Below, one piece after another: positions 11,099 to 22,055 of a DNA stretch of 64,000 nt. Made by a program: the position numbers and the translations under genes. Origin of the DNA: Asterias rubens (Eukaryota > Echinodermata > Asteroidea > Forcipulatida > Asteriidae); contig NC_047071.1 in NCBI RefSeq assembly GCF_902459465.1, positions 13,784,385-13,848,384 of the forward strand, given 5' to 3'. Every line of letters begins with the position of its first letter. Within the stretch, counting starts at the first letter, position 1. The notes beneath the pieces were generated by a model, which saw nothing but the letters and a program-made list of their open reading frames with translations, was not told where the DNA came from and searched no databases.

Positions 11099-12565
11099 GT
11101 GTCGAGTCACCAGTTTCATCACTCACTCACTCACTCATCCCGAGACCATCGTGCTGGTCATTACCATGGTGGATGCCTGATACTTCACACGAAGGCAACA
11201 AAGACGATTGCCTCCATGCCTCCTGGTCATTGCCTTGGTGCCCTTGAAATGCTCAAGAAGACAAATATCCCCATAGGGTGACCTTTAAACCAAGGAGAAA
11301 TTACCTTGGTGCCCTCCTTGCCCTTTCAAAAACGAAGCATACCGGCCTGATGATGGATGCCTTTGTTGCCAAGGATCACCACAGTTCTCTGTCCTACGTA
11401 GGAAGGTGGCAATGTTTTGGCCTGTCAAGTCTAGGATGTTGTCAGACCAGGACTTCCTTTGTCTGCCTCTTCTTCACTTGCCCTCAACTGTTCCTCAAAA
11501 GATCCTTTTATTTGGGGTTGGAGGGATTGTTGAAAACTTTTATGAAATCCATAAAATGTTTGTGAATTATGACCTGTGGGTAGATTCTAATGGTTTTATG
11601 GCTCATTACTGTTTTTGAAGCTGTAAAATTATAAGTGTGTGTGTTGAGTTTTCATGGATTGTTGTGGCTAAACATCATACAAAATAAAATCAGAAAGGAT
11701 GATAGGTTTTCATTTTAGCCTTTGTAATTTGTTATAAAACACAAGTTCGTCATCTGAATTTAAGAAGTTGCAGCATTTTGCAATTATAGAAACAATTTTA
11801 CCAAAGACTCTGTGTGATTTCATTAGAGCTATTGACTTTTGCAGTATTTGATATCAGTTTATATTGTTATGTTTTTCATATAATTATTGTTTATTATGTC
11901 TTAAGGAACAAGGTTTGTCAGAAGCGTTGTATTTTTTTTCCGATCATGGGGCCCTTTTGGCAACTACAGTTTTATATCCTGCGACGGCTTGGTAGTGTTT
12001 TACAGCGTGGTCGTGCTAGGTTTACAGGGCGGAGCTGTTCCTTTGGACTTTTTAGCAGCCTTGTTGATAGGTTACCGTATCTCTTTCGGCCCGTTAGTTT
12101 TACATCACGGTTGCCGTAAGTGGACGAGGAGGTCAGTTTACTGTGGGTCCCCATTGGATTTAATTTTGTCGTTCTACAAAAAAGTTGCAGTACTTTTTTT
12201 TAACAAAAATAAGTCCAATTGAAACATGACTTTAGTATTAATTGTTACTATTCACAGACAGTATGATTAAGGTCTACATTGTCTTTACGGACAGGAATCT
12301 TAAAGTGTCACTTTATGCACCTTGTGTACAATGTCAACAAAAACAAATACAAATGTTTTGTATTTATTTTTTTGGTAAGACAAGATTTTGGAATTTGACT
12401 AATAAATTAGTCAGAAAATATATTTTTGATGGATTGTCCAAATGTCTAGATTGCGTTAATTGGAGACATTGAGATGCTGTATACATATTGGGTTTATTTT
12501 GTACCAGCGTAATTCTGCTGTTGATTTTTAGTACTTAGGATAAATCTAAATCTGAAATAAAATTT
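11099..12565 (+). other. Probable 3' UTR of EPB41L4A with candidate poly(A) signals
   Basis: Noncoding sequence after the TGA. AATAAA hexamers occur at 11683-11688 and 12556-12561; either could end the transcript. 11180-11370 contains pieces of a dispersed repeat (ccttggtgccctt, ccctttcaaaaacgaagcat) in reverse orientation, so part of the UTR would be transposon-derived. The precise end cannot be seen from sequence. Confidence 0.5.
11945..12180. repeat. Dispersed repeat, related to 48.33-48.62 kb
   Basis: Contains gttttacagcgtggtcgtgc, ggtttacagggcggagctgt and tttggactttttagcagcc. The 48.3-48.6 kb region carries matching blocks in the opposite orientation. It may lie in the extended 3' UTR of EPB41L4A. 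Confidence 0.6.
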
Positions 12566-13089
12566 TGCAAAAAAGTTGGAGGGTCCAGAGTTCTGAACTT
12601 GCTACTATTACAGCTTGCATCTTAATGTGACTAAAAAAGGAAAATTATTTTTAGATTGTATTGTGTTCAAGTTTTATCTTTTCAAATTGGTATAAATTTT
12701 GTATTTAAAATTCGGTTGAAATAATCTTGTCTTTCCAGTTTATGTTTTTTTTATATATATAACAGCTACAGATAAATGAACAATTTAATATAAAGGATGT
12801 TTTCTACTCAATTAAGTGTTGCAACTTATGCACGCGTAATTTTGTTGAAATTTAAAAAGTCCTGAACAACAAATGCCATGTTTTCTTAGAGCAAACCAAA
12901 TATAAAGAACATTCTACAAGACATTGACGATATTCTCATTCTGAATCTATCCAAGCTATGGGATTGGTAGGTATTTTATTTATGATAACTTTCCATGTGA
13001 GACTGTCTTCCATGATAAGACATACTATTTGCATTAAGCTGTGCTTCCCATGTTCATCTGTGGTTCACATGTAGGGGCCTTCATGTATC
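12566..13089. other. Intergenic, no recognisable feature
   Basis: AT-rich sequence between the EPB41L4A 3' end and the first repeat of the spacer. I see no ORF, RNA gene or repeat with a clear structure. Confidence 0.5.
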
Positions 13090-13452
13090 TTAAAGGCATT
13101 GGCCACTTTTGGTACATGTTACTACTCAAAATAATTATTAGCATAAAAACTTACTTGGTAACAACCAATTGAAAGCTGTTGATAGTATAAAACATTGTGA
13201 GAAACGGCTCCCTCTGAAGTGAAGTAGTTTTTGGGAAAGTAATTTCTCACTCAAATATTTGAATTGAATTCAAGGTCTCAAATTCAAGCATATGAAAGCA
13301 CACAAATTGTGCGACAAGGGTGTTTTTTTTTTATTCTCTCGCAACTTCAACAAACAATTGAGTCCAAATTTTCACAGGTTTGTTATTTTATGCATATGTT
13401 GGGGTACACCAAGTGAGAAGACTGATCTTTGACAACTACCAAAGGTATTCAG
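13090..13452 (+). mobile_element. TTAA-flanked MITE family A, copy at 13.1 kb
   Basis: Starts TTAAAGGCATTGGCCAC; body blocks acttacttggtaacaa, gagaaacggctccctctgaa, caaattttcacaggtttgtt and caccaagtgagaagactg are intact. The 3' terminus runs into a family K repeat at about 13455. Confidence 0.8.
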
Positions 13453-13454
13453 CT

Positions 13455-13600
13455 GTCGATTTCACCAAACTCTTCCTAACTGTATTCACAGACGTTAGGA
13501 CGCATTGAACCCATCCCAAGTTAGGACTTAGGACGAGTTACTCGTTCTAATTCGAAATAGGATTAATCCTAGAGTTTCTTAAAATCTGCGGCCATGGCTT
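13455..13600. repeat. Family K dispersed repeat (gatttcacaaa..taggac type)
   Basis: Runs from tcgatttcaccaaactcttc through ttaggacttaggacgagtta to taggattaatcctag. Same family as 63611-63785, which is the best-preserved copy. Intergenic. Confidence 0.6.
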
Positions 13601-13628
13601 TAACTTCACTCATTGACCCATTTCACCT

Positions 13629-13765
13629 GGGCCCAATTTTATAGAGCTGCTTCAGCATATAAAGAAAAGCATAAAAACAGTTACAAGAATTAGATAACAA
13701 GTCAAGATAACGTTTCCTATGTACAACTTGTAACTCATTTAATATGCTTTAGCAGAAATTTGTGA
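13629..13765. mobile_element. Foldback family C (gggcccaatttcatagagctgctt), decayed copy
   Basis: Left end ggcccaattttatagagctg plus cttcagc; the interior loosely matches other copies and the right terminus is degraded. Intergenic. Confidence 0.5.
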
Positions 13766-14077
13766 TGTTGGTCCAAGGAGTCAATAAATGAATCACAACA
13801 AGAATGTAAATTCTTATTATTTGATCAACCTGTCATGATGATGAAGTACGCTCTAGCAAATAAAAACCTACTTGTATAGTTCAAATTACATGAAATGGAT
13901 CTAATCAACAGACATTTGTAAACTTTTCAGTCAACTAAAAGTTGAATCACTGCAAGTTTGGAGATTATGTTAATTCCACTGAGTAGGATTAACAATCACT
14001 AATCTAATCATTCACTTTACAAAGACAGTGACAGCACTGTGCACACCATTAATGGATTATCAAGCTTAACGCAAATG

Positions 14078-14197
14078 CTACGTGTGAAACAGATTTGACG
14101 TCAAAATGAATGTACATTTCAACTCGTCCCAGTTGTTTGTTTTTGAAGTCAAAGTTTGCTTTGCATTCGTAGGAAGTATGAACCAGGCTCAAGTCAA
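14078..14197. mobile_element. Foldback family J (cattcgcaggaagtatgaacc)
   Basis: Contains gattttgacgtcaaaa-like sequence (gatttgacgtcaaaatgaat), tttcaactcg and the terminal gtaggaagtatgaaccaggc. Related copies lie at 21263-21432 and 46327-46505. Confidence 0.6.
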
Positions 14198-14324
14198 GGT
14201 AGCCTTTGAACGTGTACCGGAAGGATTCCCCTCTTCCCCCCCCCCCCCCATCTGATTGGGAAAGGGGATAAGGTGAAGCAAATGTAATGGCCACCAGAAG
14301 TGCCATCACCAAAAGTTCTATTAT

Positions 14325-14466
14325 GGGTGCATTCGTTTAGCTTCCCCGGGTCGAACCCGGTGTGTGGCATATTTTTCCCCCAGGACAAAAGTGTGCAGAT
14401 AATAACCCACGGAAAAATAAAATGCCACACACCGGGGTCGACTCGGGGAAGCTAAACGAACGCACC
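14325..14466. mobile_element. Near-perfect 142-bp palindromic MITE
   Basis: Left arm gggtgcattcgtttagcttc plus cccgggtcgaacccggtgtg and tggcat; the right arm is the complement (atgccacacaccggggtcga, ctcggggaagctaaacgaac, gcaccc). Arms pair for about 45 bp around a loop of about 45 bp. It shares ends with the 8519-8770 element. Intergenic. Confidence 0.85.
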
Positions 14467-14469
14467 CTA

Positions 14470-15759
14470 TATGCAAATTTACCCTTGAACTTTGACCTCA
14501 AGGATGCTTCCAAAATTCTCTTTTGATAACAACAATCATGATACAAATGTAGATATTTACAACTTCATTGCTTTCATCACATCTTGCTTCTACTCGACTT
14601 AAAAAAAAATCACAGTTCACGGTGCTACTTACAGACGCAGAATATTCCATTCTTATTTGTACATTATAGTTCAAAGGCCGACAAATAACCATTTTGTATG
14701 AATAAGTCTTTACCGTATTTACCCTAGAGCTTCAGCACAAAACCTTTAAAGTGATCCAATTTCATGAATGAAAAACGTTAGCAAACCCAAACTAATGTTG
14801 CTTAGCATGAGTATCATGAGCAAAATCCAGCAACAGAGTCCAGCATTCTCCTGATCGAAATGTCGAGTCACTAACCACCGGTTCTTTCCAGAACCAACAC
14901 TACTCAAAAAGGGATATACTCACATAAACCTCTCTTAGCTTGAATGGGTTCACCAACCACAATCTATTATCATATTATAGCAAGTGACTGGTTAAAAGTT
15001 CACTGCTGCTTAGCCAATATTAGCTGCTAAGCAAGTATTTTCAGCTGGACATTTTTATCCCAAATTGTCCCAAATCATTTTGATTATGTGTGTGGATTAC
15101 TACATGTATAATAAAGAATTCTATGAAATTGGATCAATAAACGCCAAGCTTGAGAATGCAAATTATGTGAACAACTATGCACAATGACCTTGCATAATAT
15201 GTATCAATACAACAAAGACTAAACTTAATGCTCTAAATTAATGTACAATATATAAGCATTTGTCTTATTCAGTTAATTCTCAGTATTTGTGTAACAAACT
15301 ATTTTTTAATTGTACAAATGAGTTTTGCACTTATTTATATAAAACTGAAGTATTGAAGTAAAAAAAATTGGAATAAAGAATGCAACTAATTTTAAACTAT
15401 TTAACATTGAATGGTGGTTCAGTCTTTTGGGAGTGGGTACATCACAACTGTATTAAGGGTAGCCTTGCTAAGCAATGTTTGATTTTCTTTAAATGTAGTT
15501 GCTGATGAGAAAGCAATCAGTTTAAACCATACAAAATAAACACTCAATATACAAATACAATATTTAATTCAGAATACACGATTTCAAAATGTAAGAAAAT
15601 GTACAAAACAGTTTGAATTACTTATTAAAGTGCGCTTATTTACTTGATGACTTTCAGAAGCTTTCAGTTAGACAGACTCACAAAAGTCATCCAACAGATT
15701 GAATATTAATTCTTGTGCTGTCGTTAAATCCCATCCTCCCAAGGCCTTTTAGTCTTCTT
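14470..15759. other. Intergenic, AT-rich, no feature seen
   Basis: No ORF with coding character, RNA gene or clear repeat. It lies between the convergent EPB41L4A and zinc-finger 3' ends. Confidence 0.5.
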
Positions 15760-15860
15760 GGCCCAATTTCATAGCGCTGCTTAACGACCCATTTTGTGCT
15801 TACTGTACGATTTCCATATCATAGCGCTGCTAACCGTAAGCACACGAAAAGGCATGCTAA
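15760..15860. mobile_element. Foldback family C fragment
   Basis: Two copies of the end motif in the same short stretch: ggcccaatttcatagcgctg at 15760 and tatcatagcgctgctaacc near 15817. A rearranged or truncated copy. Confidence 0.5.
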
Positions 15861-15914
15861 CCTTTCTGAACGAAACTTAATGGCGTAACAATGCAAATCT
15901 ACGGTGAACACGGT

Positions 15915-16250
15915 GTCATGTCACTGTGGTCCAGTGGTAAGACTGTAGGACTTGCAATCACAAGGTTGTGAGTTCGAATCCCCCAGTTAACCGCTGATTT
16001 CACAATGACTAGAATAAATATTGTTGTCTAGTTAATGAATCACAATTTCTTGTTTTGCGTAATTCATAATCATAGACGTTAAACCAATGTTCGTAAGAGA
16101 GATTGACTGTTGCCAGCTTGGTGTTTATATCCCCTTGTGGGAGTTTGCCGAGTTCCCTTGATGGGAAGATCATTCAACCAAACAAACAAACAAACAAACA
16201 AACAAACAAACAAACAAACAAACAAACAAACAAATACACAAACAAACAAC
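15915..16250 (+). mobile_element. tRNA-derived SINE with (AAAC)n tail
   Basis: The head has Pol III-like boxes: A-box tggtccagtggtaag near 15929 and B-box gagttcgaatccc near 15969. A tRNA-unrelated body follows (ttatatccccttgtgggagt, ttgatgggaagatc). It ends in an (acaa)n array of about 65 bp at 16182-16250. The head is too diverged in its stems to be a working tRNA gene. Confidence 0.7.
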
Positions 16251-16371
16251 AAGAGGTTTTAGCATGCGCAATACTGGCGAGAACTCAGAAAAAGGACCAT
16301 CCAAAAGTCTCCCAATTGTTTTCTGTCTATATCTAACATCATTCAACACCAAAACAATTATCAATCAATAC

Positions 16372-16377
16372 AATTTA
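16372..16377 (-). other. Candidate poly(A) signal of the zinc-finger gene
   Basis: The minus strand reads AATAAA inside gttattcaataaattg, about 1.7 kb after the TAA of the zinc-finger CDS. Other minus-strand hexamers exist (for example near 16495), so this is one option. Confidence 0.25.
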
Positions 16378-17617
16378 TTGAATAACTAGCCTAACACCAA
16401 GCATGGTAATAAGTTAAGTAAGACTGAATCACTGTAACATCTGGTCAAAACCATCAATGGATTTCGGAGGATTTGTGGAATTAAAAACAACACATTTTAT
16501 TGATTCTAGAGTAGTATCAGTAAACTATTTCCCTTGTGTAGCAAAAGTCTACATCAAATCCATCAATCGCTACTCGAAAATTGCCATTATCAGCATTCAA
16601 TGTGCACACAATTAGTTCAGTTGTAATACTTTGCTGTGCAGAATTTTCCTGGAAGAAATCAGTCCAAGAAGATGTACAAATGCCAATGTGATCAAGGAGT
16701 GACCCTACATGTACAATGTACACTATGCATATCGGCATAATCAACCTTCACCGGATTGGTCAAAACTTTGAAATTCTGCTTTCAACAAACATCTCATTGA
16801 GCAATTTGATTACAAACCATTTAGCCTAAGCTTTTGGTTCTCGTATTTATTTTCAGCAGAAATACCTGATGGAAAATGAAAAAAATGCTTAAAAAGTACA
16901 CTTTGTTGAGTTTCATGATCAAGAATTCTGAGACTGTAAACAAAAATATTTTCCTGATTTGTATGTTCTACTTAATTCTTCTCCAAAACTCGGGAACTTA
17001 CAGGGACTTCATTATTTCTGTTTTTAAAAGGAAGTCGATGATCAGTAAAGAATAACTTGTGTGACATTTGTAACTCCCTATTCCAAAATCAGGCACTCCT
17101 CAAAGACAACCGAAACATCAACTAGGACATCGATGAGATGTCTACAACATTCTATACGGTGCAAAATACTTTAACAGACGACCTCTTTAGAGTAACTACA
17201 TGTATAAATATAAATATGAATAGTAAACTTGCGGGTACAACCATGAGTAAAATCTCTGTTGAAGGAGTGGTGGCTCTGAAAAGAGCCGGTTCAGTCTCAA
17301 GGTTTCGAACAGAATACTCGGCTCGTATTTATGGTTGTACCTGCAAGTTTACTATTCATGTTTATATTTATAGTTACTCTTATTCTCCACACCATGCAAA
17401 GCTTCAAACACCATTTAGACAACCTCTTATCAGGCATTCTTAGAAAAATCTTTCTGATGACCCCAAAACCGGCGGCAAAACAAAAATATACACGGCGCGA
17501 ACCAACCCACCAGGACAACACTGTGTATTGTCAACATAAACTTAGAATACACGTAAAGTTTGCGTGTAGCATGAGTTTACACTTAGTTGTGTTTCTGAGT
17601 TTGAACAGGAAGTTCCT

Positions 17618-18062
17618 GGTCCCTATTTCATAAAGCTGTTTATAGCAGAAAATACTGCTGAACAAATTGCCTTGCTAAGCAAAAAATGAGTGGGCACCAA
17701 TCGTAAAAATTGTTAGAGGTTTAGCTGCACGTTAAGCGAGCTAAAATGTGAACGAGAACTTCAGAAAATTTGTTTGAAAAATCTCACGTTTTAAGCAAAC
17801 GTGAAGTTACCATTTCTCACGTCAGATATTTATAGGTGCAGACATCATGCGTGAGCATGAAATAAGCCCAAAGTGGTGACGTCAACTAGAAACAACACAA
17901 TTTTCTGACGTTCATGTTCAAGTTTTTCTCGCGTAACGTGCAGCTAAACCTCCCTAATGTAAACTTTATGGAATATTGGCTGGGAACCAATTTTTGCTAA
18001 GCAAGATTTTGTTGTGGTTAGCAGGTTTTTGTGCTTGCACAGGCTTTATGAAATTGGGCCCT
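17618..18062. mobile_element. Foldback family C copy carrying a nested element
   Basis: Left end ggtccctatttcataaagct, right end ggctttatgaaattgggccc; the interior has ttgctaagcaa and gctgggaaccaatttttgct. It is split by a second inverted-repeat element at 17716-17952. It lies directly after the zinc-finger stop codon, so it is probably transcribed in the 3' UTR. Confidence 0.75.
17716..17952. mobile_element. Nested inverted-repeat element with perfect 19-bp ends
   Basis: 17716-17734 (gaggtttagctgcacgtta) is the exact complement of 17934-17952. The interior of about 200 bp also pairs partly (aacgagaactt with ttcaagtttttc-type sequence). Inserted in a family C element. No coding capacity, so non-autonomous. 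Confidence 0.8.
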
Positions 18063-18116
18063 GATCTCAACATGGAATGTTATTATTGATTGACATTGGC
18101 ACAGCGCGGCCTGTAC

Positions 18117-21100
18117 TTAGTCACCGCTCATGGAACGTTTAGAACGAATGAACGCCATACCGTGATTTCTCATATGAACTCGTAGAGTTGCTTCTTGTTG
18201 AAATGTCTTGTAACACACCTTGCATTCTAATGGCGTGGCTCTACTCGATGCCCCGGCTTTCGGAGAAGGTAACACTGTAGGCGTTGATACGGGTTCGTTG
18301 TCTGTAACACTAACATCGATCTTTGTAATGCTGATATCTGGTGTTGGGCATGAAGTATCACCTTCTAAAGAGAGCTTATAGGCCTTGAACTCTCTAATAC
18401 CGTGCTTGATGAACAGATGCTTACGAAGAGCTACCTCGATACGGAAACAAATGCCGCATTCTTCACACTGCGAGAAAGAGCGATCGGGTCGGTGGGCTTC
18501 AATGTGAACTTTGAACTCTGACCTGTCGGTTGAATGTCGGTCACACTTGGCGCAGTCAAACTCGGTCGGCAGGTCGATTCTCGTTCGTGCTCTTTTCTGT
18601 TTTGAACTGTCCTCGTCGGTTTCAGAGTTATTTTTACGCTTTCTCGAATCGACGTCTGGGTTTGAGTTTGTTTTATCCTCCTTATTGTTAGGGTCAGATG
18701 ATTTGCTTTCCTTGGGCTTGATGGTCACATACTTGACACACTCTTCAGAGTTGATGACAGAGAGTTTCATCTGAGGATGAACTTCACTCATATGAGCTCT
18801 AAGATCTGTTTCTTTCTGGAAGTAGTTGACCTTACCTTCTTTCCTACAACCTGGACAGCTTCGCGTCTTCTTGACGTACAGCTTATTCAGTGCCTGCTCT
18901 TTATGCTTTGCATCAGTCGTCGAGTATGACGGACTCGATTCAGATGTTTCAGAGGCTGATGAATTAGACTCGGGAGTCTTTGCCTCTTTTCCGTGGTCAA
19001 CGTAGTTCTTGAATCGCTTACAGCTTGCGGCTTTACAAACACCGTCTGACCCCGACGGTTTGGAAAGAGAGAGACCGGAGGGAGTCCCGGTCTTGAAGTG
19101 CGACAGTAGATCATCGTAATGAAGAAACCGTCGACGACAGTAGTCACAGTGGAATTGCTTGTGGAATTTGTGAGACTTTTCGAAATGCTTCTTGAAGTGA
19201 ACAATATTAGCGTACACTGTATTACAGACGTAGCAGTTATAGCCGTACTTGCTCTTCTGTTTGTTCTGGCTAATGTGTGCTCTAATGTGCGCTAGGAGTA
19301 AGGGTTTCTGCATAAAGACAGTCTCGCAGAATGGACACTTGGAGATGATTCGACACAAGGGAGAGCCAGGCTGCACTTGATGCTTCTGCTCACTGTGTTC
19401 CTTTAAAGATTGAAGCGTCTTGAACGCCATCGCACAAGATACACAACGATAGAACAACATCTCGTGTCCCTTGTCTAAGTGGTCGGTGTAGTTGACAACA
19501 AACTTGGAGCAGAGGGTGCATTCATATCGCAGCTGACGATACCAATGTAAGCAGTTGTTAGTGATATGAGTGCTGAATAGCTTCAAGCTAGTGAAGACCT
19601 TGGAGCACTCGGGGCACACCCAGGAAGAGGCCGTCTCAGAGTGCATGGTGGTGTGAGCTCTCAGCTGACAGTTGTTGGGCAAATCCATTTTACAAATGTT
19701 ACACTTTGACACGCCGGCCTGTCTGTGTTGCATGTGCGTCTGAAGACCCAACATGGTTTTGTATGGCATCAAACAGACATTGCATTTGAACACCATCTCA
19801 GCCGATTGTGCTTTAGCTGGAGCTGCATCACTGCTTTGTGTATCCCCAGTCGTTTCAAGAGGTTCAATCTCTTTGTCCGACGATGGAAGATGGTTCGGAG
19901 TCGACTCGTCTGTGTCTTTGCTTTTTGTCGTTTCATTTCCCAATGAAACAGTCTTGTTTTTATCCACCTGAACAACTTCCTTATTGACGATGGCGAGGGA
20001 CGAAACTTTAGCTTTAGCAATCTGACTTGTGTAGTTCATGTTCACTTTCATCATTTGACTGTGTTTTCTCAAGTGGGCAAAGAAGCTGCACTTGTTGTAG
20101 AACATGAGGCAACGACCCAAGCAAAAGATGCAGCTGAAGAAAATCTGCACGCTACGCCGTTCCATGTGCATTTTTAGACTGGATTCACAGATGAAAATGT
20201 CACCACATTCGTCGCATGGGTGCGTCACTTGTGTGGATTTTTTCTTCTGTGACGGACTTCTGCTTTGCGCCCAGTCTAAGAACTGCTTGGCCTTTGGGAT
20301 GTATTTAGGAATCGGGTTGATGCGTTTCAGGAGGCTCTCAGGTGATAGTTTGACAGCTTTTTTCTCTGGGTTACTGCTAACTACCGCAGGTGTACTCTTC
20401 GGTCCCGTATTGCAACTTGTTACATTTACAATAACTTGTTTTTTACCAGTTCTGCCGAATACTAACGGTGGGATTGAATTCTTACTCAAAGGAACAACCA
20501 AGGGTTGCTTGCTATTGGCCATGGTTACAGTACGCACATTTGTCACGAGGTTTTTATTCGCCACAACTATTTTCTGTGAACCTTTGGAAAACTGGATACT
20601 ACTGATAGACGAGGCCGGTCTCCCAAGCTTTTGCACAGATGTAACTATAGGTGGCGCTTTCTGCGCTCGGATCGGTCTCGAAACAATGGTGACAGTTGGC
20701 GTGCCTGAAGACTTAGCCCACGAGTTGGCCAGAAGAGTTGAGGAAACAACCTTACGTTGTACCAAGTCTGTTTCCCGAAACGACTGGAAGAAATTACGTC
20801 CGCTGTCACCGTTGCTGACCGTGGATCCATTAGTGTTGACACTTTCTGGTTGAGTCGTGGAAGTTGCTGCCACTGAGACGTTTGGATTTAGTTTATCTTC
20901 ATCAGAGACTTGTGACCCTTGTCCTTGATGACTAGCGTCATCATCTCCTGTAGATTTCCATGTTGGTTCGGGGATGCTGACACCTAGTTCTTGCTTGACA
21001 ATGGGGGCGCTTGAAGTGGACGCTGAGGGGGTTGTTTTAGGCACATCGGATGAAGAGCTGACCGGGGCGAGGGATCGGACTTCACTGATCTTTACCCTCA

Positions 21101-21158
21101 TATCTGGGATGTCAAACGCAGCTAGTAAATCTTGAAAATCGGGCGTTGTGTCCTCCAT
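18117..21158 (-). CDS. C2H2 zinc-finger protein, ZNF592/ZNF687/ZNF532 family
   Basis: Nuclear multi-zinc-finger protein. The vertebrate relatives (ZNF592, ZNF687, ZNF532) bind the chromatin reader ZMYND8. The product is 1013 residues in one uninterrupted exon. I chose the ATG at 21156-21158 (MEDTT); the frame extends five codons further to a GTG, but cttttgtgacag at 21167-21178 on the minus strand looks like an acceptor, so a 5' UTR exon lies upstream. The family signature TPDFQDLLAAFDIPD is at residues 5-19. The C-terminus has the family-specific last finger followed by NHGMAFIR, an excellent match to ZNF687. Fingers: a degenerate pair near residues 315-365 (CDECGDIF, RRS, NKCS), a block of about seven at 458-695, CPGCRKEG near 780, two at about 880-945 and the last near 985-1010. 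The residues between are Ser/Thr/Lys-rich with basic NLS-like runs. The three paralogues cannot be told apart here. Confidence 0.92.
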   Translation of the reverse strand: MEDTTPDFQDLLAAFDIPDMRVKISEVRSLAPVSSSSDVPKTTPSASTSSAPIVKQELGVSIPEPTWKSTGDDDASHQGQGSQVSDEDKLNPNVSVAATSTTQPESVNTNGSTVSNGDSGRNFFQSFRETDLVQRKVVSSTLLANSWAKSSGTPTVTIVSRPIRAQKAPPIVTSVQKLGRPASSISSIQFSKGSQKIVVANKNLVTNVRTVTMANSKQPLVVPLSKNSIPPLVFGRTGKKQVIVNVTSCNTGPKSTPAVVSSNPEKKAVKLSPESLLKRINPIPKYIPKAKQFLDWAQSRSPSQKKKSTQVTHPCDECGDIFICESSLKMHMERRSVQIFFSCIFCLGRCLMFYNKCSFFAHLRKHSQMMKVNMNYTSQIAKAKVSSLAIVNKEVVQVDKNKTVSLGNETTKSKDTDESTPNHLPSSDKEIEPLETTGDTQSSDAAPAKAQSAEMVFKCNVCLMPYKTMLGLQTHMQHRQAGVSKCNICKMDLPNNCQLRAHTTMHSETASSWVCPECSKVFTSLKLFSTHITNNCLHWYRQLRYECTLCSKFVVNYTDHLDKGHEMLFYRCVSCAMAFKTLQSLKEHSEQKHQVQPGSPLCRIISKCPFCETVFMQKPLLLAHIRAHISQNKQKSKYGYNCYVCNTVYANIVHFKKHFEKSHKFHKQFHCDYCRRRFLHYDDLLSHFKTGTPSGLSLSKPSGSDGVCKAASCKRFKNYVDHGKEAKTPESNSSASETSESSPSYSTTDAKHKEQALNKLYVKKTRSCPGCRKEGKVNYFQKETDLRAHMSEVHPQMKLSVINSEECVKYVTIKPKESKSSDPNNKEDKTNSNPDVDSRKRKNNSETDEDSSKQKRARTRIDLPTEFDCAKCDRHSTDRSEFKVHIEAHRPDRSFSQCEECGICFRIEVALRKHLFIKHGIREFKAYKLSLEGDTSCPTPDISITKIDVSVTDNEPVSTPTVLPSPKAGASSRATPLECKVCYKTFQQEATLRVHMRNHGMAFIRSKRSMSGD

Positions 21159-21262
21159 AATGTTGGCTGTCACAAAAGAAAAGAAAAAGGTAGAATGTCA
21201 AGAATGGCTGTCATAGTTTATTTGTTAAGAGAAACTTCGCTTTAATGTGCACACAAATTAAA

Positions 21263-21432
21263 GCCAGGCTCATACTTCCTGCAAATGCGAATGCTAAACG
21301 AATTTTGACGTCACAAACAGTTTGCATCAGTTGAAATGTGCTCATCTCCTACGGAACATCTAGAGTAAAAACATGGCTGTGAAGTCGCAGTTTGTATCAC
21401 ATTCACACTCACAGAAAGTATGAACCGGGTTT
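21263..21432. mobile_element. Foldback family J
   Basis: Left end ccaggctcatacttcctgca plus aatgcgaatgc; right end cacagaaagtatgaaccggg. The interior has aattttgacgtcacaaacag and gttgaaatgtgctcatctcc. It lies 100 bp upstream of the zinc-finger coding exon. Confidence 0.75.
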
Positions 21433-21889
21433 TATTGAGTGTTAATTTTCAACAATCTTGAACCCTTTTCACATAGTATCTCTTATCCTTGTGGAATACA
21501 GCCCTGGGGAGGCCCCCGTGACTTTTTCTTACCTCATGCTTACCCCAGCGCACTTCCACACTGTGTCCCTATTCGAAGGGGTTTCTGTTGCAAGTCTCAA
21601 GAAAACCTCTACCCACTTACCCCTACTCCAGAGCAGAGATGGCCTTTCTTCGGGTATGCCCATTAGCCGGGGAAGTCACAGGGGTAAAGCGATCATAGTG
21701 TGTGAACAGAACGGTCAGGGTCAACACTGGGGAATTGAGTAGTGTGAAAAGGGCTTTTGTCAAGATAGGTAATAATTAATTTTGCAAATACTTTTAAAAG
21801 TAAAAAAACCCAACATCTATAATCCCGTCTGGGCACATGGTAGTTTTTCTTTTAAAAAGTCTAGGAGTTATAACAAAGAAGTCAAAAAT

Positions 21890-22055
21890 TCAAGTCCTAC
21901 TCTAGTGGGGACATCTGCTCAGAGAGAAAATTAGCAAACGAGTCATGTCTTGATCAACACTGAGTGATATCAAGTCAATGTGTAATTACTTCTCATCACT
22001 GCAGATTGTAACCATGGGTTCGAATCCTGGTAGAGTCAAACCAACTAGAGCTCAA
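21890..22055 (+). mobile_element. SINE-like repeat with B-box (family G)
   Basis: Contains gtgtaattacttctcatcac, ctgcagattgtaaccatggg and B-box ggttcgaatcctggtagagt. The same unit occurs inverted at 29556-29712. Probably tRNA-derived. Confidence 0.65.

Noticed and set aside
11814..12222. ORFs in the EPB41L4A 3' UTR region
   Set aside because: They lie over a dispersed repeat also found at 48.3-48.6 kb and show no domain.
15928..15990. tRNA gene
   Set aside because: Only the A- and B-box regions are tRNA-like; it is followed by a SINE body and (AAAC)n tail.
16103..16364. ORFs of (TNKQ)n / (VCLF)n on both strands
   Set aside because: Translation of the (AAAC)n SINE tail.
20104..20853. 249-codon ORF on the plus strand
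   Set aside because: Antisense to the zinc-finger CDS, which matches a known family over its full length; the frame is a shadow with no domain.
21159..21173. Upstream GTG start for the zinc-finger protein
   Set aside because: GTG initiation is unlikely here, and the five extra codons overlap an acceptor-like sequence; the ATG fits the family N-terminus.
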